Positions 43,125 through 52,128 of a DNA stretch of 64,000 bases are shown here, in pieces. A program made the translations under genes and the position numbers. This DNA comes from Enterovibrio paralichthyis. GTDB lineage: Bacteria > Pseudomonadota > Gammaproteobacteria > Enterobacterales > Vibrionaceae. The notes under the pieces are model-generated. The model searched no databases, had not been told where the DNA came from, and saw only the letters and a program-made list of their open reading frames with translations. The first letter of the stretch is position 1. Each line of letters opens with the position of its first letter. The stretch covers positions 62,001 to 126,000 of the forward strand of contig NZ_JAHUTS010000004.1 in the NCBI RefSeq assembly GCF_019209835.1, read 5' to 3'.

Positions 43125-43883
43125 TTACTTGATGTAAGCAAAGACCACACCAACCAGCGTCATCAGGAACAGGAACCATTTCAGCGTATTTGGGTTGGCT
43201 TTGATGGCAAACTTCACGGCCATCCAGGCTCCGCACATTGAGCCTACAGCCAGCAACAGCCCTGGTAGCCACAGTATAAGATCCTGCCAGATGAAAATAG
43301 CCAGAGAGACAGCGGTGAACGCGAGTGTACAAACCAGTTTTAACGCATTTCCTCTGACGAGGTCGTAGCGCAGTGTGCCGCAAAGTGCTGCGATAAGTAC
43401 GAACCCTACGCCAGCCTGAACAAATCCACCATAGAAACCCGCAATGCCAAGACCAAGCCAGGCTGCCGGGGTATTTTTCACCGATTTAGCTGTTTCTGTT
43501 GCATCAGGCATGACTGTTTTTGGCCGCACAAGCATTAGGAAAGCCATCAACAGCATGGTGCCAAGAAGTAAGGGCTTGATAATTGATGAAGGGAGCCATG
43601 CCGCGGCGAGGGCGCCGATGAGCCCGCCAACAATGTTTGGGATCAGGATAGGAACGAGATCGGAAGTGTCGAGCCGATTGTGGTGCCGAAACCCGGCAAT
43701 CCCGGAAATACTCTGCATAAATACGCCCACACGGTTTGTCGCATTTGCGACTTCAGCGGGCAAGCCAAGCACAATCAGCGCGGGAATCGTGAGATTTGAG
43801 CCACCACCGGCCAATGTGTTAATGATTCCGGCAACAAAGCCCAGCACCACCAAAAGGGCACCAAACGCAAATGAGACATCCAT
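43125..43883 (-). CDS. TauE/SafE family permease (putative sulfite/organosulfur exporter)
   Basis: Inner-membrane protein of about 252 residues with eight predicted helices. It starts with the family pattern GFVAGIINTLAGGGSNLTIPALI and contains the repeat-like second half GLGIAGFYGGFVQAGVGF. TauE/SafE proteins move sulfite, sulfonates or other small anions; the substrate here is unknown. The ATG at 43883 has GGAAG upstream and is preferred over a TTG at 43895. It stands alone beside the tRNA gene. Confidence 0.88.
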   Translation of the reverse strand: MDVSFAFGALLVVLGFVAGIINTLAGGGSNLTIPALIVLGLPAEVANATNRVGVFMQSISGIAGFRHHNRLDTSDLVPILIPNIVGGLIGALAAAWLPSSIIKPLLLGTMLLMAFLMLVRPKTVMPDATETAKSVKNTPAAWLGLGIAGFYGGFVQAGVGFVLIAALCGTLRYDLVRGNALKLVCTLAFTAVSLAIFIWQDLILWLPGLLLAVGSMCGAWMAVKFAIKANPNTLKWFLFLMTLVGVVFAYIK

Positions 43884-44024
43884 ATCGTCTTCCAAGTGTT
43901 ATTGTTTTAGCCATTCATTAATCAAGTGCGTGACTGATCAAGTCGATATATCAGCAACTGAAGGCAAGAAACTGGATACTAACGAAAGTCTTCGGTATGG
44001 GCTAGCGGGAAGGTTCCAGATATG

Positions 44025-44053
44025 AAAAAGCCCACAGCTTTCGCTGCGGGCTT
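44025..44053 (-). terminator. Terminator after the tRNA-Pro gene
   Basis: An 11-bp stem with one mismatch (aagcccgcagc / gctgtgggctt on the minus strand), a GAAA loop and T5. It lies 8 bp after the CCA end of the tRNA. Confidence 0.85.
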
Positions 44054-44060
44054 GAATAGA

Positions 44061-44137
44061 TGGTCGGTCTGACTGGATTTGAACCAGCGACCCCTGACAC
44101 CCCATGACAGTGCGCTACCAAGCTGCGCTACAGACCG
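44061..44137 (-). tRNA. tRNA-Pro(GGG)
   Basis: A 77-nt cloverleaf on the minus strand with encoded CCA. The acceptor stem CGGTCTG pairs with CAGACCG, the D arm is GCGCAGCTTGGTAGCGC, the anticodon loop ATGGGGT gives anticodon GGG, and the T arm is CTGGTTCAAATCCAG. The anticodon stem has the same T-T mismatch as E. coli proL. As in E. coli it lies next to yejM. No integrase gene or attachment repeat is seen beside it. Confidence 0.97.
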
Positions 44138-44251
44138 ACTCAATGACAATCATGGTACGAACACCTTCCGGGACTGTCAATTGCCTTTCGGTATTAAATC
44201 CGCGAATTTCAATCATTTGGCTAAAAATAAGCCACTGCCCGCAAGTGATGC

Positions 44252-46126
44252 TTAATTATCCTCTGGATAATAAAACCGCTTAAGCTCATGCATCACCTGC
44301 ATCAGAATCGAAAGCTGGGGCTTTCCTTCTGGTTGGAGTTTGTAGTTGCTATCGTAAACGCGGTAATTGCCAAATTTGTCGACAACGGTCGTTTTATCCG
44401 GTTGAACCACTACGATGTCGCGACTGTCTCCAGCCATCACCCATTTTCTTGGCTTTTCAGAAATCTCGAACAGGTTGCGTCCGCTGGTGTAGTTGCTGGC
44501 CGGGCTATCCACCGCCAACATTGACTCCATCAAGGTCGGAACAACATCCAAATGCGAGCTGTAGGCGGTAACCGTTTGTGGTTGCTGACTCGGCCAGTGA
44601 ACAACCATTGGAACCTGCAACTGGTATTTACTGTAGTTGGTGTTGGCTCCCCAACTGTTGGAGCCGGTCTCGTTGAATTCAGTGCCGTGGTTGGATGTGA
44701 CCACTACGACCGTATTTTCTAACTGGCCATTGGCTTCCAGCGAATCAAACAACTCACCAAGCAGGGTGTCGATATAGTATGCGGCGTTGTTGTAGCTGTT
44801 TTTGAGCACCAGTGCGGTATGTTCGCCAACACTGGCCATGTCGTTGTCCAGTGATGGCTGGAATGGGCGCTCGTAATCACCGCCTTGTTCATAGTCGGTG
44901 ACGCTTTTCAGTTCGAGATAGGCAAACCAAGGCCGACTGTTGTCATCTTCTTTTAGCCATTTTTCCAGATCGTCCGTGGCGATATGATCCGCGACCCAAA
45001 CTTCGTTGGCTTTGATTTCAGGCGCGTCTTTCAGGTGTTTGCCAAACACGCTCTGGTAGTAAATTGGGTTATCAAAATTGTCTGCACTAAACAAACCGAA
45101 CCGGTAGTTGCGCTGATCCAGCGTTTCCAGCAGCAGGGGATTCAATGCTTCAGTACGGGCACTGGTGGCATAGCTGCCTGGCAAACCATAAAAGAAGCCA
45201 AATATCCCTGCCATGGCGTCATTACTGGAACTGAAGTGGTTTTCAAACTTGATATTGCTATCAGCAAATTTATCAAGATTTGGCATTACCACTGGATCCA
45301 GCATATCTGCGCGCAGGCTTTCAACCATGACAACCAGTAGGTTCTGGTTGTGGTTAGTGGCATCTGGCGAAAACGATAATTTTTCCAGCGGGTAACGAAT
45401 CACGTCGCTTTCTTGCTCGCCCACTTCGTCTTTACGGCGTTGATACTCCTGGCGGTCAAGCAGGCCGTATTTTTCCATAAAGGTTTTCGCTGTCATCGGG
45501 TAGGAGACAGGGAAGTTGGAGCGTTGGGCTGTTACCGGGCTGTAGAGGTAGGCATCAGACCAGATATAAATAAGGTGACTGCTGATAAAACAAACGGCGA
45601 ATACCGTGGCAACAGGCACACCAATGCGTTTGCGCGATAACTTGCGCAGTTTGCGCCAAACCCATTCAGACATAATGAGTTCGAGTAAAAAGATGGCGGG
45701 AACCATAATAAACAGGTACTGCCAATGCGCATTCATGTCGCTCTTTTCACCACTGAGCAGCAGCTCCCACACCAGTGGATTCAGGTGAAGGTGGAGCGTT
45801 TCGTAGGCATAAATGTCGAGCAGCAACACTGTCATGCTGCCGGTGGCGACAAGCACAGCGTACAACCTCATCAACCGCTGGGAAGGGATGATGAAGGTTG
45901 CAGGGAAAATCAGCAGGATATAAACAGCGAAAACCAGAAAACCGAAGTGACCAATCCAGGTCACGATTTGATAGGTTTGTCCGAGCAACGTCTCGGGCCA
46001 GCCTGAATAAGCGATATAGCGCGTACCCAGCAGCATAGCCGCGATAATGTTGAAAAAGCTAAACCAATGCCCCCAGCTGATGAGCTGTGACACCTTGTCC
46101 TTGTATTTGTTTCCGCTGTCTACCAT
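44252..46126 (-). CDS. yejM: Inner-membrane sulfatase-fold protein YejM/PbgA (LapC)
   Basis: 624 residues: five N-terminal membrane helices (DUF3413, about 15-190) and a periplasmic sulfatase/phosphatase-fold domain (about 250-580) with LLVVMVESLRADM, SSNDAMAGIFGFFYG and VVVTSNHGTEFNETG. In enterobacteria YejM senses lipopolysaccharide and, through LapB, protects LpxC from FtsH, setting LPS synthesis. The arrangement tRNA-Pro(GGG)-yejM-yejL with divergent yejK is as in E. coli. It follows yejL by 54 bp in one operon. Confidence 0.94.
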   Translation of the reverse strand: MVDSGNKYKDKVSQLISWGHWFSFFNIIAAMLLGTRYIAYSGWPETLLGQTYQIVTWIGHFGFLVFAVYILLIFPATFIIPSQRLMRLYAVLVATGSMTVLLLDIYAYETLHLHLNPLVWELLLSGEKSDMNAHWQYLFIMVPAIFLLELIMSEWVWRKLRKLSRKRIGVPVATVFAVCFISSHLIYIWSDAYLYSPVTAQRSNFPVSYPMTAKTFMEKYGLLDRQEYQRRKDEVGEQESDVIRYPLEKLSFSPDATNHNQNLLVVMVESLRADMLDPVVMPNLDKFADSNIKFENHFSSSNDAMAGIFGFFYGLPGSYATSARTEALNPLLLETLDQRNYRFGLFSADNFDNPIYYQSVFGKHLKDAPEIKANEVWVADHIATDDLEKWLKEDDNSRPWFAYLELKSVTDYEQGGDYERPFQPSLDNDMASVGEHTALVLKNSYNNAAYYIDTLLGELFDSLEANGQLENTVVVVTSNHGTEFNETGSNSWGANTNYSKYQLQVPMVVHWPSQQPQTVTAYSSHLDVVPTLMESMLAVDSPASNYTSGRNLFEISEKPRKWVMAGDSRDIVVVQPDKTTVVDKFGNYRVYDSNYKLQPEGKPQLSILMQVMHELKRFYYPEDN

Positions 46127-46180
46127 AGATGGCCAATTCTTCTCTTTATTTTACTGCGCGTAAATTGTCGACGCGGTCTT

Positions 46181-46396
46181 TTACTCTGTATCGATTGAAG
46201 ACAGCAGAGCTTGAGCAAATTTTTCCGCAATCACTTTGCGATGTGCGTTTGGCATTGTGTTAATGATATTGGTAGCAATATTGCCTACAACCATCAGAGA
46301 AAGATCGTTGGACGCTTTATGCTTTTCAAGAACATTGACCACATCACTCAGGATCTGTTCAACGTTTTTATCTTGATATTTGGAAGTAACAGGCAT
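46181..46396 (-). CDS. yejL: YejL family protein (DUF1414, UPF0352)
   Basis: 71-residue helical protein matching YejL (MPVTSKYQDKNVEQILSDVV, LSLMVVGNIATNIINT). Function unknown; always beside yejM/yejK. First gene of the yejL-yejM unit and divergent from yejK across about 76 bp. Confidence 0.93.
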   Translation of the reverse strand: MPVTSKYQDKNVEQILSDVVNVLEKHKASNDLSLMVVGNIATNIINTMPNAHRKVIAEKFAQALLSSIDTE

Positions 46397-46472
46397 AGAA
46401 ACTCTTGTCTTGTGTCAACAGAAGCCGCGTATAATACCCCACACTCTAGTCTGACTAAAAATGTTTTCAATT

Positions 46473-47486
46473 ATGAGCCTCACGCTTTCAAACGTAATTC
46501 TTCACCAACTGAAAAAAGAAGGTGAAGACGCGCTGGTTGTTCACCTCCGTGATCAACTGCTAAGTCACTCCCCCTCAACAGAAAATCTTATCAGCGAAAT
46601 TCATCGTGTATACAACGCTAAGGCCGGTAAAGGCTTCGGACAGTTCGCGCAGGAAAGTGAAGTAGCGGGCTGGTTGAAAGCGTGTCGCAAGCAGGAAATG
46701 GATTTTCTTTCATTTTCATCTCAGGCCGCAGAGCGTCTGAGAGCCGAGCTTTCAAAATATCCGTTTGCCGATGAAGGTGTGCTGGTTATCGCTGAGTACC
46801 GTTCACTGGCGACCGAGTATCTGTTTGTCGGCCTGCTAGAGTCCAAGTCGAGCATGAAAGTCACGGATGAACTGGATATCAGCAGTACCGACTACCTGGA
46901 TGTGGCCAAGATGGATATCGCGGCACGTATTGATCTCTCTACCTGGGAGAGCGATGCAGAGTCGAACCGCTACCTCACTTACATCAAAGGCCGTGTGGGC
47001 CGTAAAGTGGCAGATTTCTTCCTGGACTTTATGCAGGCTGAAGTTGGTATGGATACCAAACAACAGAATCTGGTGCTGATGCAGGCTGTAGAAGACTATT
47101 GTGCGGACTCCCGTCTGGACAAAGAAGAGAAGCAGCAATACCGCAAACAGGTATACGACTACTGCAATGGACAGCTCCAGTCCGGTGAAGAAGTGATCGT
47201 GAAAGAGTTGGCCGGTGAACTGCCAGCCAACGACCAGGGTGTCGATTTCTATCAGTTTGCATCAGAACAAGGCTATGAGCTTGAAGAGAGCTTCCCCGCT
47301 GATCGCACCTCAATGCGCAAGCTGACCAAGTTTGTAGGCGGCGGTGGCGGCTTGTCGATCAACTTCGACAGCATGTTGCTGGGTGAACGTGTTTTTTACG
47401 ATCAGGCAACCGATACCCTGACTATCAAGGGGACACCTCCAAACCTCCGCGACCAGCTTACCCGTCGTCTGAACGTTGACGAGTAA
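46473..47486 (+). CDS. yejK: Nucleoid-associated protein YejK (NdpA)
   Basis: 337-residue nucleoid-associated protein of the 37-kDa NA37 family. It begins SLTLSNVILHQLKKEGED, as family proteins do, and ends GGGGGLSINFDSMLLGERVFYD plus TIKGTPPNLRDQLTRRL, the conserved C-terminal signature. E. coli YejK associates with the nucleoid and influences topoisomerase IV activity. The ATG at 46473 is chosen by alignment; ATG 46461 is four codons earlier. Neither has a good Shine-Dalgarno. Confidence 0.94.
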   Translation: MSLTLSNVILHQLKKEGEDALVVHLRDQLLSHSPSTENLISEIHRVYNAKAGKGFGQFAQESEVAGWLKACRKQEMDFLSFSSQAAERLRAELSKYPFADEGVLVIAEYRSLATEYLFVGLLESKSSMKVTDELDISSTDYLDVAKMDIAARIDLSTWESDAESNRYLTYIKGRVGRKVADFFLDFMQAEVGMDTKQQNLVLMQAVEDYCADSRLDKEEKQQYRKQVYDYCNGQLQSGEEVIVKELAGELPANDQGVDFYQFASEQGYELEESFPADRTSMRKLTKFVGGGGGLSINFDSMLLGERVFYDQATDTLTIKGTPPNLRDQLTRRLNVDE

Positions 47487-47499
47487 GGTTTGAACTTGC

Positions 47500-47537
47500 C
47501 ATATGCACCAAACGATAACTTTTGTTTGGTGCGTATG
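47500..47537. terminator. Hairpin after yejK
   Basis: 14-bp arms CATATGCACCAAAC / GTTTGGTGCGTATG with one G-T pair and a 10-nt loop, 14 bp after the stop codon, without a T tail. Terminator or mRNA-end stem. Confidence 0.5.
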
Positions 47538-47697
47538 CGCGAGCAGACAAGATTGCAACAGACTGTTTGCAAACCAAGACAAATTGCCTAACTTATAAGA
47601 ATTAAAATAAAACAAACTCACTTGTCTCATTTTGGGTTCATTGCCTTGTTTTTGGGGTGATAGCTTTTGACTGGCAACCGGTTAATAAGGAACGGTC

Positions 47698-48981
47698 GTG
47701 ACATCCATTGCTGCGCTGTTACAGTTAAACAAAAAAGTTCTTTCCGAGAGAAAAACACCATTACAACCCTTGCTGCTGTCGATTGCACTTTGGTCGGGGT
47801 TTTTGATCGCGAGTGTTTACTCGTTGATTGCCTATTACGACATGAACCACGCCAAGGTTCATGCCAACTACGTTGTGCAGCTCAACAACGCCGCACAGCA
47901 ATTGCGCCAGACAGTTTCTGCTTCGATGCTAAACCAGAGCAATCAACTGGTGCCGCTCGAAAAAGAAGTGCAGCACTTTCGCTATCTGTTGCTTCGGACC
48001 AAATCCAATACCATCGAAGACAACTGGGAAGATCTCCAGCGCACACTGCTGGATGCTGATGCGTTTGTTGAAGATGTTGATAACCTGCTGGCATCTATCT
48101 ATGCGGTATCTTCTGTCACCCGCCAGATTAAACAACTGATGGATAAAGAGACGAGCCCAGAGCTTCAACAGCGGTTGCAAGCGGTAAGCAGCTATCTGTT
48201 GTTTGAATTGCATGGGTTGAATGACAAGTCCAACCAAACCCGCATCGAGCGTTTTAATGGTTATATCGGCGAGCTTGAGCGCGAAATGTCAGATGTGCCG
48301 AATGGCTTAAAACGCACACAGTTATTCAATCTTTACACTGGGCTTGAACGCCTTAACCGCCAGCTTGAAAGTGTTGATGCGGTCACGAATCACAAATTCG
48401 TCCGCTCAATGACGCAGCTGCAGAAGTACTGGACTACCCGCGTGCTTCAGTTGCTTGACCAGACTCTGATTGGTTTGGCGATGGCTTTTGCCTGTCTGTT
48501 TGGTCTGGTATTTGTCCGGGCAAAAGTAGAACTGCCCGTTTCGGGACAAGTTCATTCTCAAATAGCTGACAGTGTGCCAGAGCAGGTTGCTGCGAATATA
48601 AAGCCAGTGTTTGTGCCACCGACAGAGCCTTTATTTGAACCGGGTGTGTTGCAGGAACAACTGGAAAATGATGAAGAAGCGATTGAATCAGTGCTGACAA
48701 TGTTTGTTGCTGAACACCAAAGCGACGGCAAGGCGTTGCGAAAACACATTGAAGAGAAAGAGGCCGCCCGCGCACGAACGCTGGTTCACAACCTGAAAGG
48801 TGTGTCCGGCAATATTGGCGCCTTGGCACTTCAACAGCACTGCACTGAGGCAGATGCGCGTTTACGTGCCGGTGAGCTTATTGATATCAGCGATGTCGAT
48901 AACTTTGAAAAATTGCTGACACTGACCATTCAGGCTGTACTCAAAGAGATGGAAAAGCCGCACAAGACAACGGCCTCCTGA
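47698..48981 (+). CDS. Membrane-anchored histidine phosphotransfer (HPt) protein
   Basis: 427 residues. TM1 at about 23-47, a ~200-residue periplasmic helical region (about 48-250, rich in Leu/Gln/Arg heptads, like the four-helix sensor of TorS or chemoreceptors), TM2 at about 252-275, a proline-rich linker, and a C-terminal HPt domain (about 330-415). The phosphoryl-accepting residue should be His364 in VHNLKGVSGNIGA. There is no kinase or receiver domain. The hybrid kinase follows after 9 bp, so it is the natural partner: kinase receiver (Asp757) to HPt (His364) to a response regulator elsewhere. The start is GTG 47698 with AAGGA upstream. I know no named family with this layout. Confidence 0.85.
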   Translation: MTSIAALLQLNKKVLSERKTPLQPLLLSIALWSGFLIASVYSLIAYYDMNHAKVHANYVVQLNNAAQQLRQTVSASMLNQSNQLVPLEKEVQHFRYLLLRTKSNTIEDNWEDLQRTLLDADAFVEDVDNLLASIYAVSSVTRQIKQLMDKETSPELQQRLQAVSSYLLFELHGLNDKSNQTRIERFNGYIGELEREMSDVPNGLKRTQLFNLYTGLERLNRQLESVDAVTNHKFVRSMTQLQKYWTTRVLQLLDQTLIGLAMAFACLFGLVFVRAKVELPVSGQVHSQIADSVPEQVAANIKPVFVPPTEPLFEPGVLQEQLENDEEAIESVLTMFVAEHQSDGKALRKHIEEKEAARARTLVHNLKGVSGNIGALALQQHCTEADARLRAGELIDISDVDNFEKLLTLTIQAVLKEMEKPHKTTAS

Positions 48982-48990
48982 GGACAAATC

Positions 48991-51486
48991 GTGTTCGAAA
49001 AAGATATTCCCTGGTACAAGACAATGAGCTTCAAGGCCCTGTGGATACTGGGTCTGATGCTGGCAGTTGTGGTCGTAACGATTATCTATGTGCTTGATAC
49101 CACGGGTGACAGCATGGTGCGGGACAGCGCTAACCAACGTGTGGAAGCACAGGTAGAGACAGTTGCACAACGCCTGGGGCAGCTTTCCAACAGCGTTGGG
49201 ACTATCGCGCTGTCACTCGCCACATCCCTTTCTTTGGATGACTCGGACAGCGAGATAGAACAAAAACTCGCGACCATGTTCAGTAACCCCAATATCCACG
49301 ACATCGTTGCCAGTGGTGGCTTCTGGCCTGAGCCTTACATGTACGATTCTGAGCGGGTAAAAGCGTCGGTTTTTATCGCGGTCAATGAAGACAACACTTA
49401 CCGCCGTATTGATGACTATAACCAGGCGACCGCTTTACCGTATCAATTGTCGGAGTGGTATGTGCCGGTCAAAATGTCGAAAAACCACGTTTACTGGTCG
49501 CGCGCCTATACCGATCCCTACACAAATGAGCCCATGGTGACGGCGTCTGTGCCGATGTTTGAGAACAATACCTTTGTCGGCGCCGTGACCATTGACGTGC
49601 GGTTGGAAAAACTGCAAGCGTTTCTTGCGCGCAGTGGACAGAAGTTGGGTGGTTACATGCTGATGTTCGATCGCAGCGGTGCCATGATGTCTTTCCCGGA
49701 CGCCAAGTACTCCGACAACCCGGAAATATCACCGCTACCCAGCGTAAGGGAGATTGCAGATCAGGAGCCCGCCTTTGCGGAGTTGGCTTTGGTGATAAGC
49801 CAAGCCAACCAGGGTGAGCGCTTACTCAAACAGAGTAACCAGAACGTGATGGACATGGCGCGTGAAATTGTCGAGTCCTCACCGGAAATCGATCTGGGCT
49901 ATGCCATCGCGGTTGCTGCGGAAATGCTGCCAGATCACTCGGTATTCCGTGGCACTGAACGTTTGTTTATTCACCGCCTGGAACGCGATCCTGTATTGAA
50001 CGAGGCGACGTTGGTCTTTGGACGGGCTTTGCCAGAAAGTAACTGGACACTGGTTGGCGCCTTACCTGAGCGCCTGCTGCTGGTGGAAGCGACCAAGCTG
50101 AAGAACGATCTCTTCTTTGCGATGGCTCTGGTTGCCATTGTGCTGATGTTTATCACCTACCTGGCCATTCATGTGCAAATTGTTAGGCCAATGGCCAAGG
50201 TACGCAGTGCGTTAAGTGAGCAGCGTGGTGATACGCCGTTTTCACCGATTGACTATACCGAGCGCGATGAACTTGGCCTGCTGGTCCGTGAATTCAACCA
50301 GTTGAGCACGAATCTGGTAGAAACGCGGGAGCGTGCCATAGAAGCGGCACGAGCCAAACAGCTTTTCCTTGCCAATATCAGCCATGAAATCCGAACGCCG
50401 ATGAACGGCATTCTGGGGGCGGCCTCACTGCTTCAGGATGAGCCAATGACGCCAAGGCAGGCTGAATACCTGTCCGTGATTTCTCATTCATCCCGTGGCT
50501 TGATGTCTCTTATCAATGATCTGCTCGACTTCAGCAAAATGGAGTCAAACCACCTCAAGCTTGAAGAGGCACCGTTCGATTTGGAACAGGTCGGCTGTTA
50601 TGTACGAGACCTGATGCTGCCAACCATTAAGAACAAGCCACAACTGGCCTTTGAGTTTACCTATGAAGAGCTTTGCCCTCGCCGTTTTGTGGGGGATGCC
50701 CACCGCATTGAGCAGATTGTTCTTAACCTTGTCTCTAACGCCCTGAAGTTTACCGAAGTCGGCGTAGTTAGGTTGCGGGTAGAGATGAAAAAGGAAAGCG
50801 GCGGTTATACTGGTGTCGTGATTCTGGTTCAGGACACCGGCGTGGGTATTCCGGCTGACAAACACCAACTCATTTTCGATGAATTCCAGCAGGCGGACAC
50901 CTCAACAACACGACGTTTTGGCGGCTCCGGACTCGGTCTTGCCATTACCAAGCAACTGGTCGAATTGATGGGCGGGACGATCTCTGTGTCCAGTGAAGTG
51001 GGGCGTGGGAGCCAGTTTGAGGTCTTCCTGCCACTGCAAATCGAGAAAGACGGTATTGACCTGAAAGGAAAAGAGCTGCTCAGGCAACATAACAACGCTT
51101 TTTCGGGTAAGCACTGTCTGCTCGTGGAAGACAATGCCATTAATCTGATGATCGCTGAAAAGATGCTGTCTAAATTTGGCTTCATTGTCGACAAGGCGAC
51201 TGACGGTATCACGGCGGTTGATAAAGCCACGATACGTGGTTATGACATCATCTTTATGGATATCCAGATGCCGCTAATGGACGGGCTGGAAGCCACAAGA
51301 CAGATACGCGCCACCGAGAATTTCAACCAGTACACACCTATCGTGGCAATGACAGCGAACGTGTTGAAGGATGATATCTGGCGCTGTATCAGCAATGGCA
51401 TGCAAGGCCACATTGGTAAACCTTTACGGGAGAATGACATCTATTCTGCCTGTGTGAAGGCGCTGTCGGCGGAAATTGAGGTGTAA
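48991..51486 (+). CDS. Hybrid sensor histidine kinase (dCACHE-HAMP-HisKA-HATPase-REC)
   Basis: 831 residues. TM1 about 15-37; a large periplasmic double-CACHE sensor (about 40-365, with GGFWPEPYMYD, YWSRAYTDPYTNEPMVTASVP and VTIDVRLEKLQAFL); TM2 about 373-397; HAMP (about 395-450); HisKA with His465 in ANISHEIRTPMNG; HATPase with DTGVGIPADKHQLIFDEFQQ and RFGGSGLGLAI; a receiver with Asp757 in IIFMDIQMPLMDG. CACHE sensors of this kind bind small organic acids, amino acids or amines. It starts at GTG 48991 (GAGGAC upstream); ATG 49024 is an alternative. It forms an operon with the HPt gene. No response regulator with an output domain is encoded in the window. Confidence 0.92.
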   Translation: MFEKDIPWYKTMSFKALWILGLMLAVVVVTIIYVLDTTGDSMVRDSANQRVEAQVETVAQRLGQLSNSVGTIALSLATSLSLDDSDSEIEQKLATMFSNPNIHDIVASGGFWPEPYMYDSERVKASVFIAVNEDNTYRRIDDYNQATALPYQLSEWYVPVKMSKNHVYWSRAYTDPYTNEPMVTASVPMFENNTFVGAVTIDVRLEKLQAFLARSGQKLGGYMLMFDRSGAMMSFPDAKYSDNPEISPLPSVREIADQEPAFAELALVISQANQGERLLKQSNQNVMDMAREIVESSPEIDLGYAIAVAAEMLPDHSVFRGTERLFIHRLERDPVLNEATLVFGRALPESNWTLVGALPERLLLVEATKLKNDLFFAMALVAIVLMFITYLAIHVQIVRPMAKVRSALSEQRGDTPFSPIDYTERDELGLLVREFNQLSTNLVETRERAIEAARAKQLFLANISHEIRTPMNGILGAASLLQDEPMTPRQAEYLSVISHSSRGLMSLINDLLDFSKMESNHLKLEEAPFDLEQVGCYVRDLMLPTIKNKPQLAFEFTYEELCPRRFVGDAHRIEQIVLNLVSNALKFTEVGVVRLRVEMKKESGGYTGVVILVQDTGVGIPADKHQLIFDEFQQADTSTTRRFGGSGLGLAITKQLVELMGGTISVSSEVGRGSQFEVFLPLQIEKDGIDLKGKELLRQHNNAFSGKHCLLVEDNAINLMIAEKMLSKFGFIVDKATDGITAVDKATIRGYDIIFMDIQMPLMDGLEATRQIRATENFNQYTPIVAMTANVLKDDIWRCISNGMQGHIGKPLRENDIYSACVKALSAEIEV

Positions 51487-51511
51487 TGGGCTGCTGTTTC
51501 TTCACACAAGC

Positions 51512-51525
51512 TTGATCTCTATCAA
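51512..51525. promoter_or_regulatory. FNR/CRP-superfamily box upstream of the ygbA-like gene
   Basis: TTGATCTCTATCAA is a perfect match to the FNR consensus TTGATNNNNATCAA. Its centre lies about 43 bp before the ATG at 51562. FNR, or an NO-responding DNR/NNR-type relative, could bind here. Confidence 0.65.
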
Positions 51526-51561
51526 AGGATTTTGATCACGGCTGAGGAAAATAGCGCGCCT

Positions 51562-51885
51562 ATGAAAACTCAATCGACCACGTCCGCACAACGTCGACAG
51601 CCTTTGTGGCTAGTCAGTGCCATGACGACACTGTATTGCAAGCATATTCACCGCGGCAGCCAACTCTGTCCGCAATGTTCAGCCTTATTGGCTTTCGAAA
51701 CAGCTCGCGAGCAGCAATGCTGTAAAACGCCTGGCAACTCCGCCTGTAAAGAGTGCCACCGCCAGTGCTACCCAGACGCGACACGGCTGGAAATTAACCA
51801 TATCGTGCGTTGGGCAGAGCCCAAGATGCGCTGGCGTAAACCGCTACTCGTTGCCCGCTACTACATGGGCTCGCTGTTCAACTGA
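51562..51885 (+). CDS. YgbA-like protein (nitrous oxide-stimulated promoter family)
   Basis: 107-residue cysteine-rich protein of the family named for a nitrous-oxide-stimulated promoter, with E. coli YgbA as the type. The pattern is visible: TLYCKHIHR, LCPQCSALLAFE, QQCCKT, CKECHRQCYPDATR, then VRWAEPKMRWRKPLL. Its function is unproven; ygbA in E. coli belongs to the NsrR nitric oxide regulon. The start is ATG 51562; a TTG at 51532 right after AAGGA is also possible. A perfect FNR-type box lies upstream. It separates the hybrid kinase from the TRAP genes. Confidence 0.88.
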   Translation: MKTQSTTSAQRRQPLWLVSAMTTLYCKHIHRGSQLCPQCSALLAFETAREQQCCKTPGNSACKECHRQCYPDATRLEINHIVRWAEPKMRWRKPLLVARYYMGSLFN

Positions 51886-51962
51886 ACCTTCCGATACATT
51901 GATGCCGGTTTCCCTTACACCAGCATCCGTTTTTTCATCTCACATCACAGCCAGATTTTGGG

Positions 51963-51984
51963 AATGGGTGGAATTTCACCCATT
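51963..51984. promoter_or_regulatory. 22-bp operator-like dyad upstream of dctP
   Basis: Perfect 8-bp arms AATGGGTG and CACCCATT around GAATTT, with near symmetry continuing into the spacer. It lies 145 bp before the dctP start and 78 bp after ygbA. Without a T tail it looks more like a regulator site for the TRAP operon than a terminator. Confidence 0.5.
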
Positions 51985-52128
51985 TCACAGATCGCACCTC
52001 TCAAAATTGTTTCCTTATTGTTAATTAATTGTTTTTCCTCCGGGTGCTTTTCAAATCCTCAACTAGACGTTAAAGGGAAATCAAATGCCCTTTGAATGGC
52101 ACAACGACACAAGGAAAGAGGAAACGCT

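Noticed and set aside
44061..44137. Integration site at the tRNA-Pro gene
   Set aside because: No integrase, no direct repeat of the tRNA 3' end and no compositional change on either side; the neighbours match the E. coli order.
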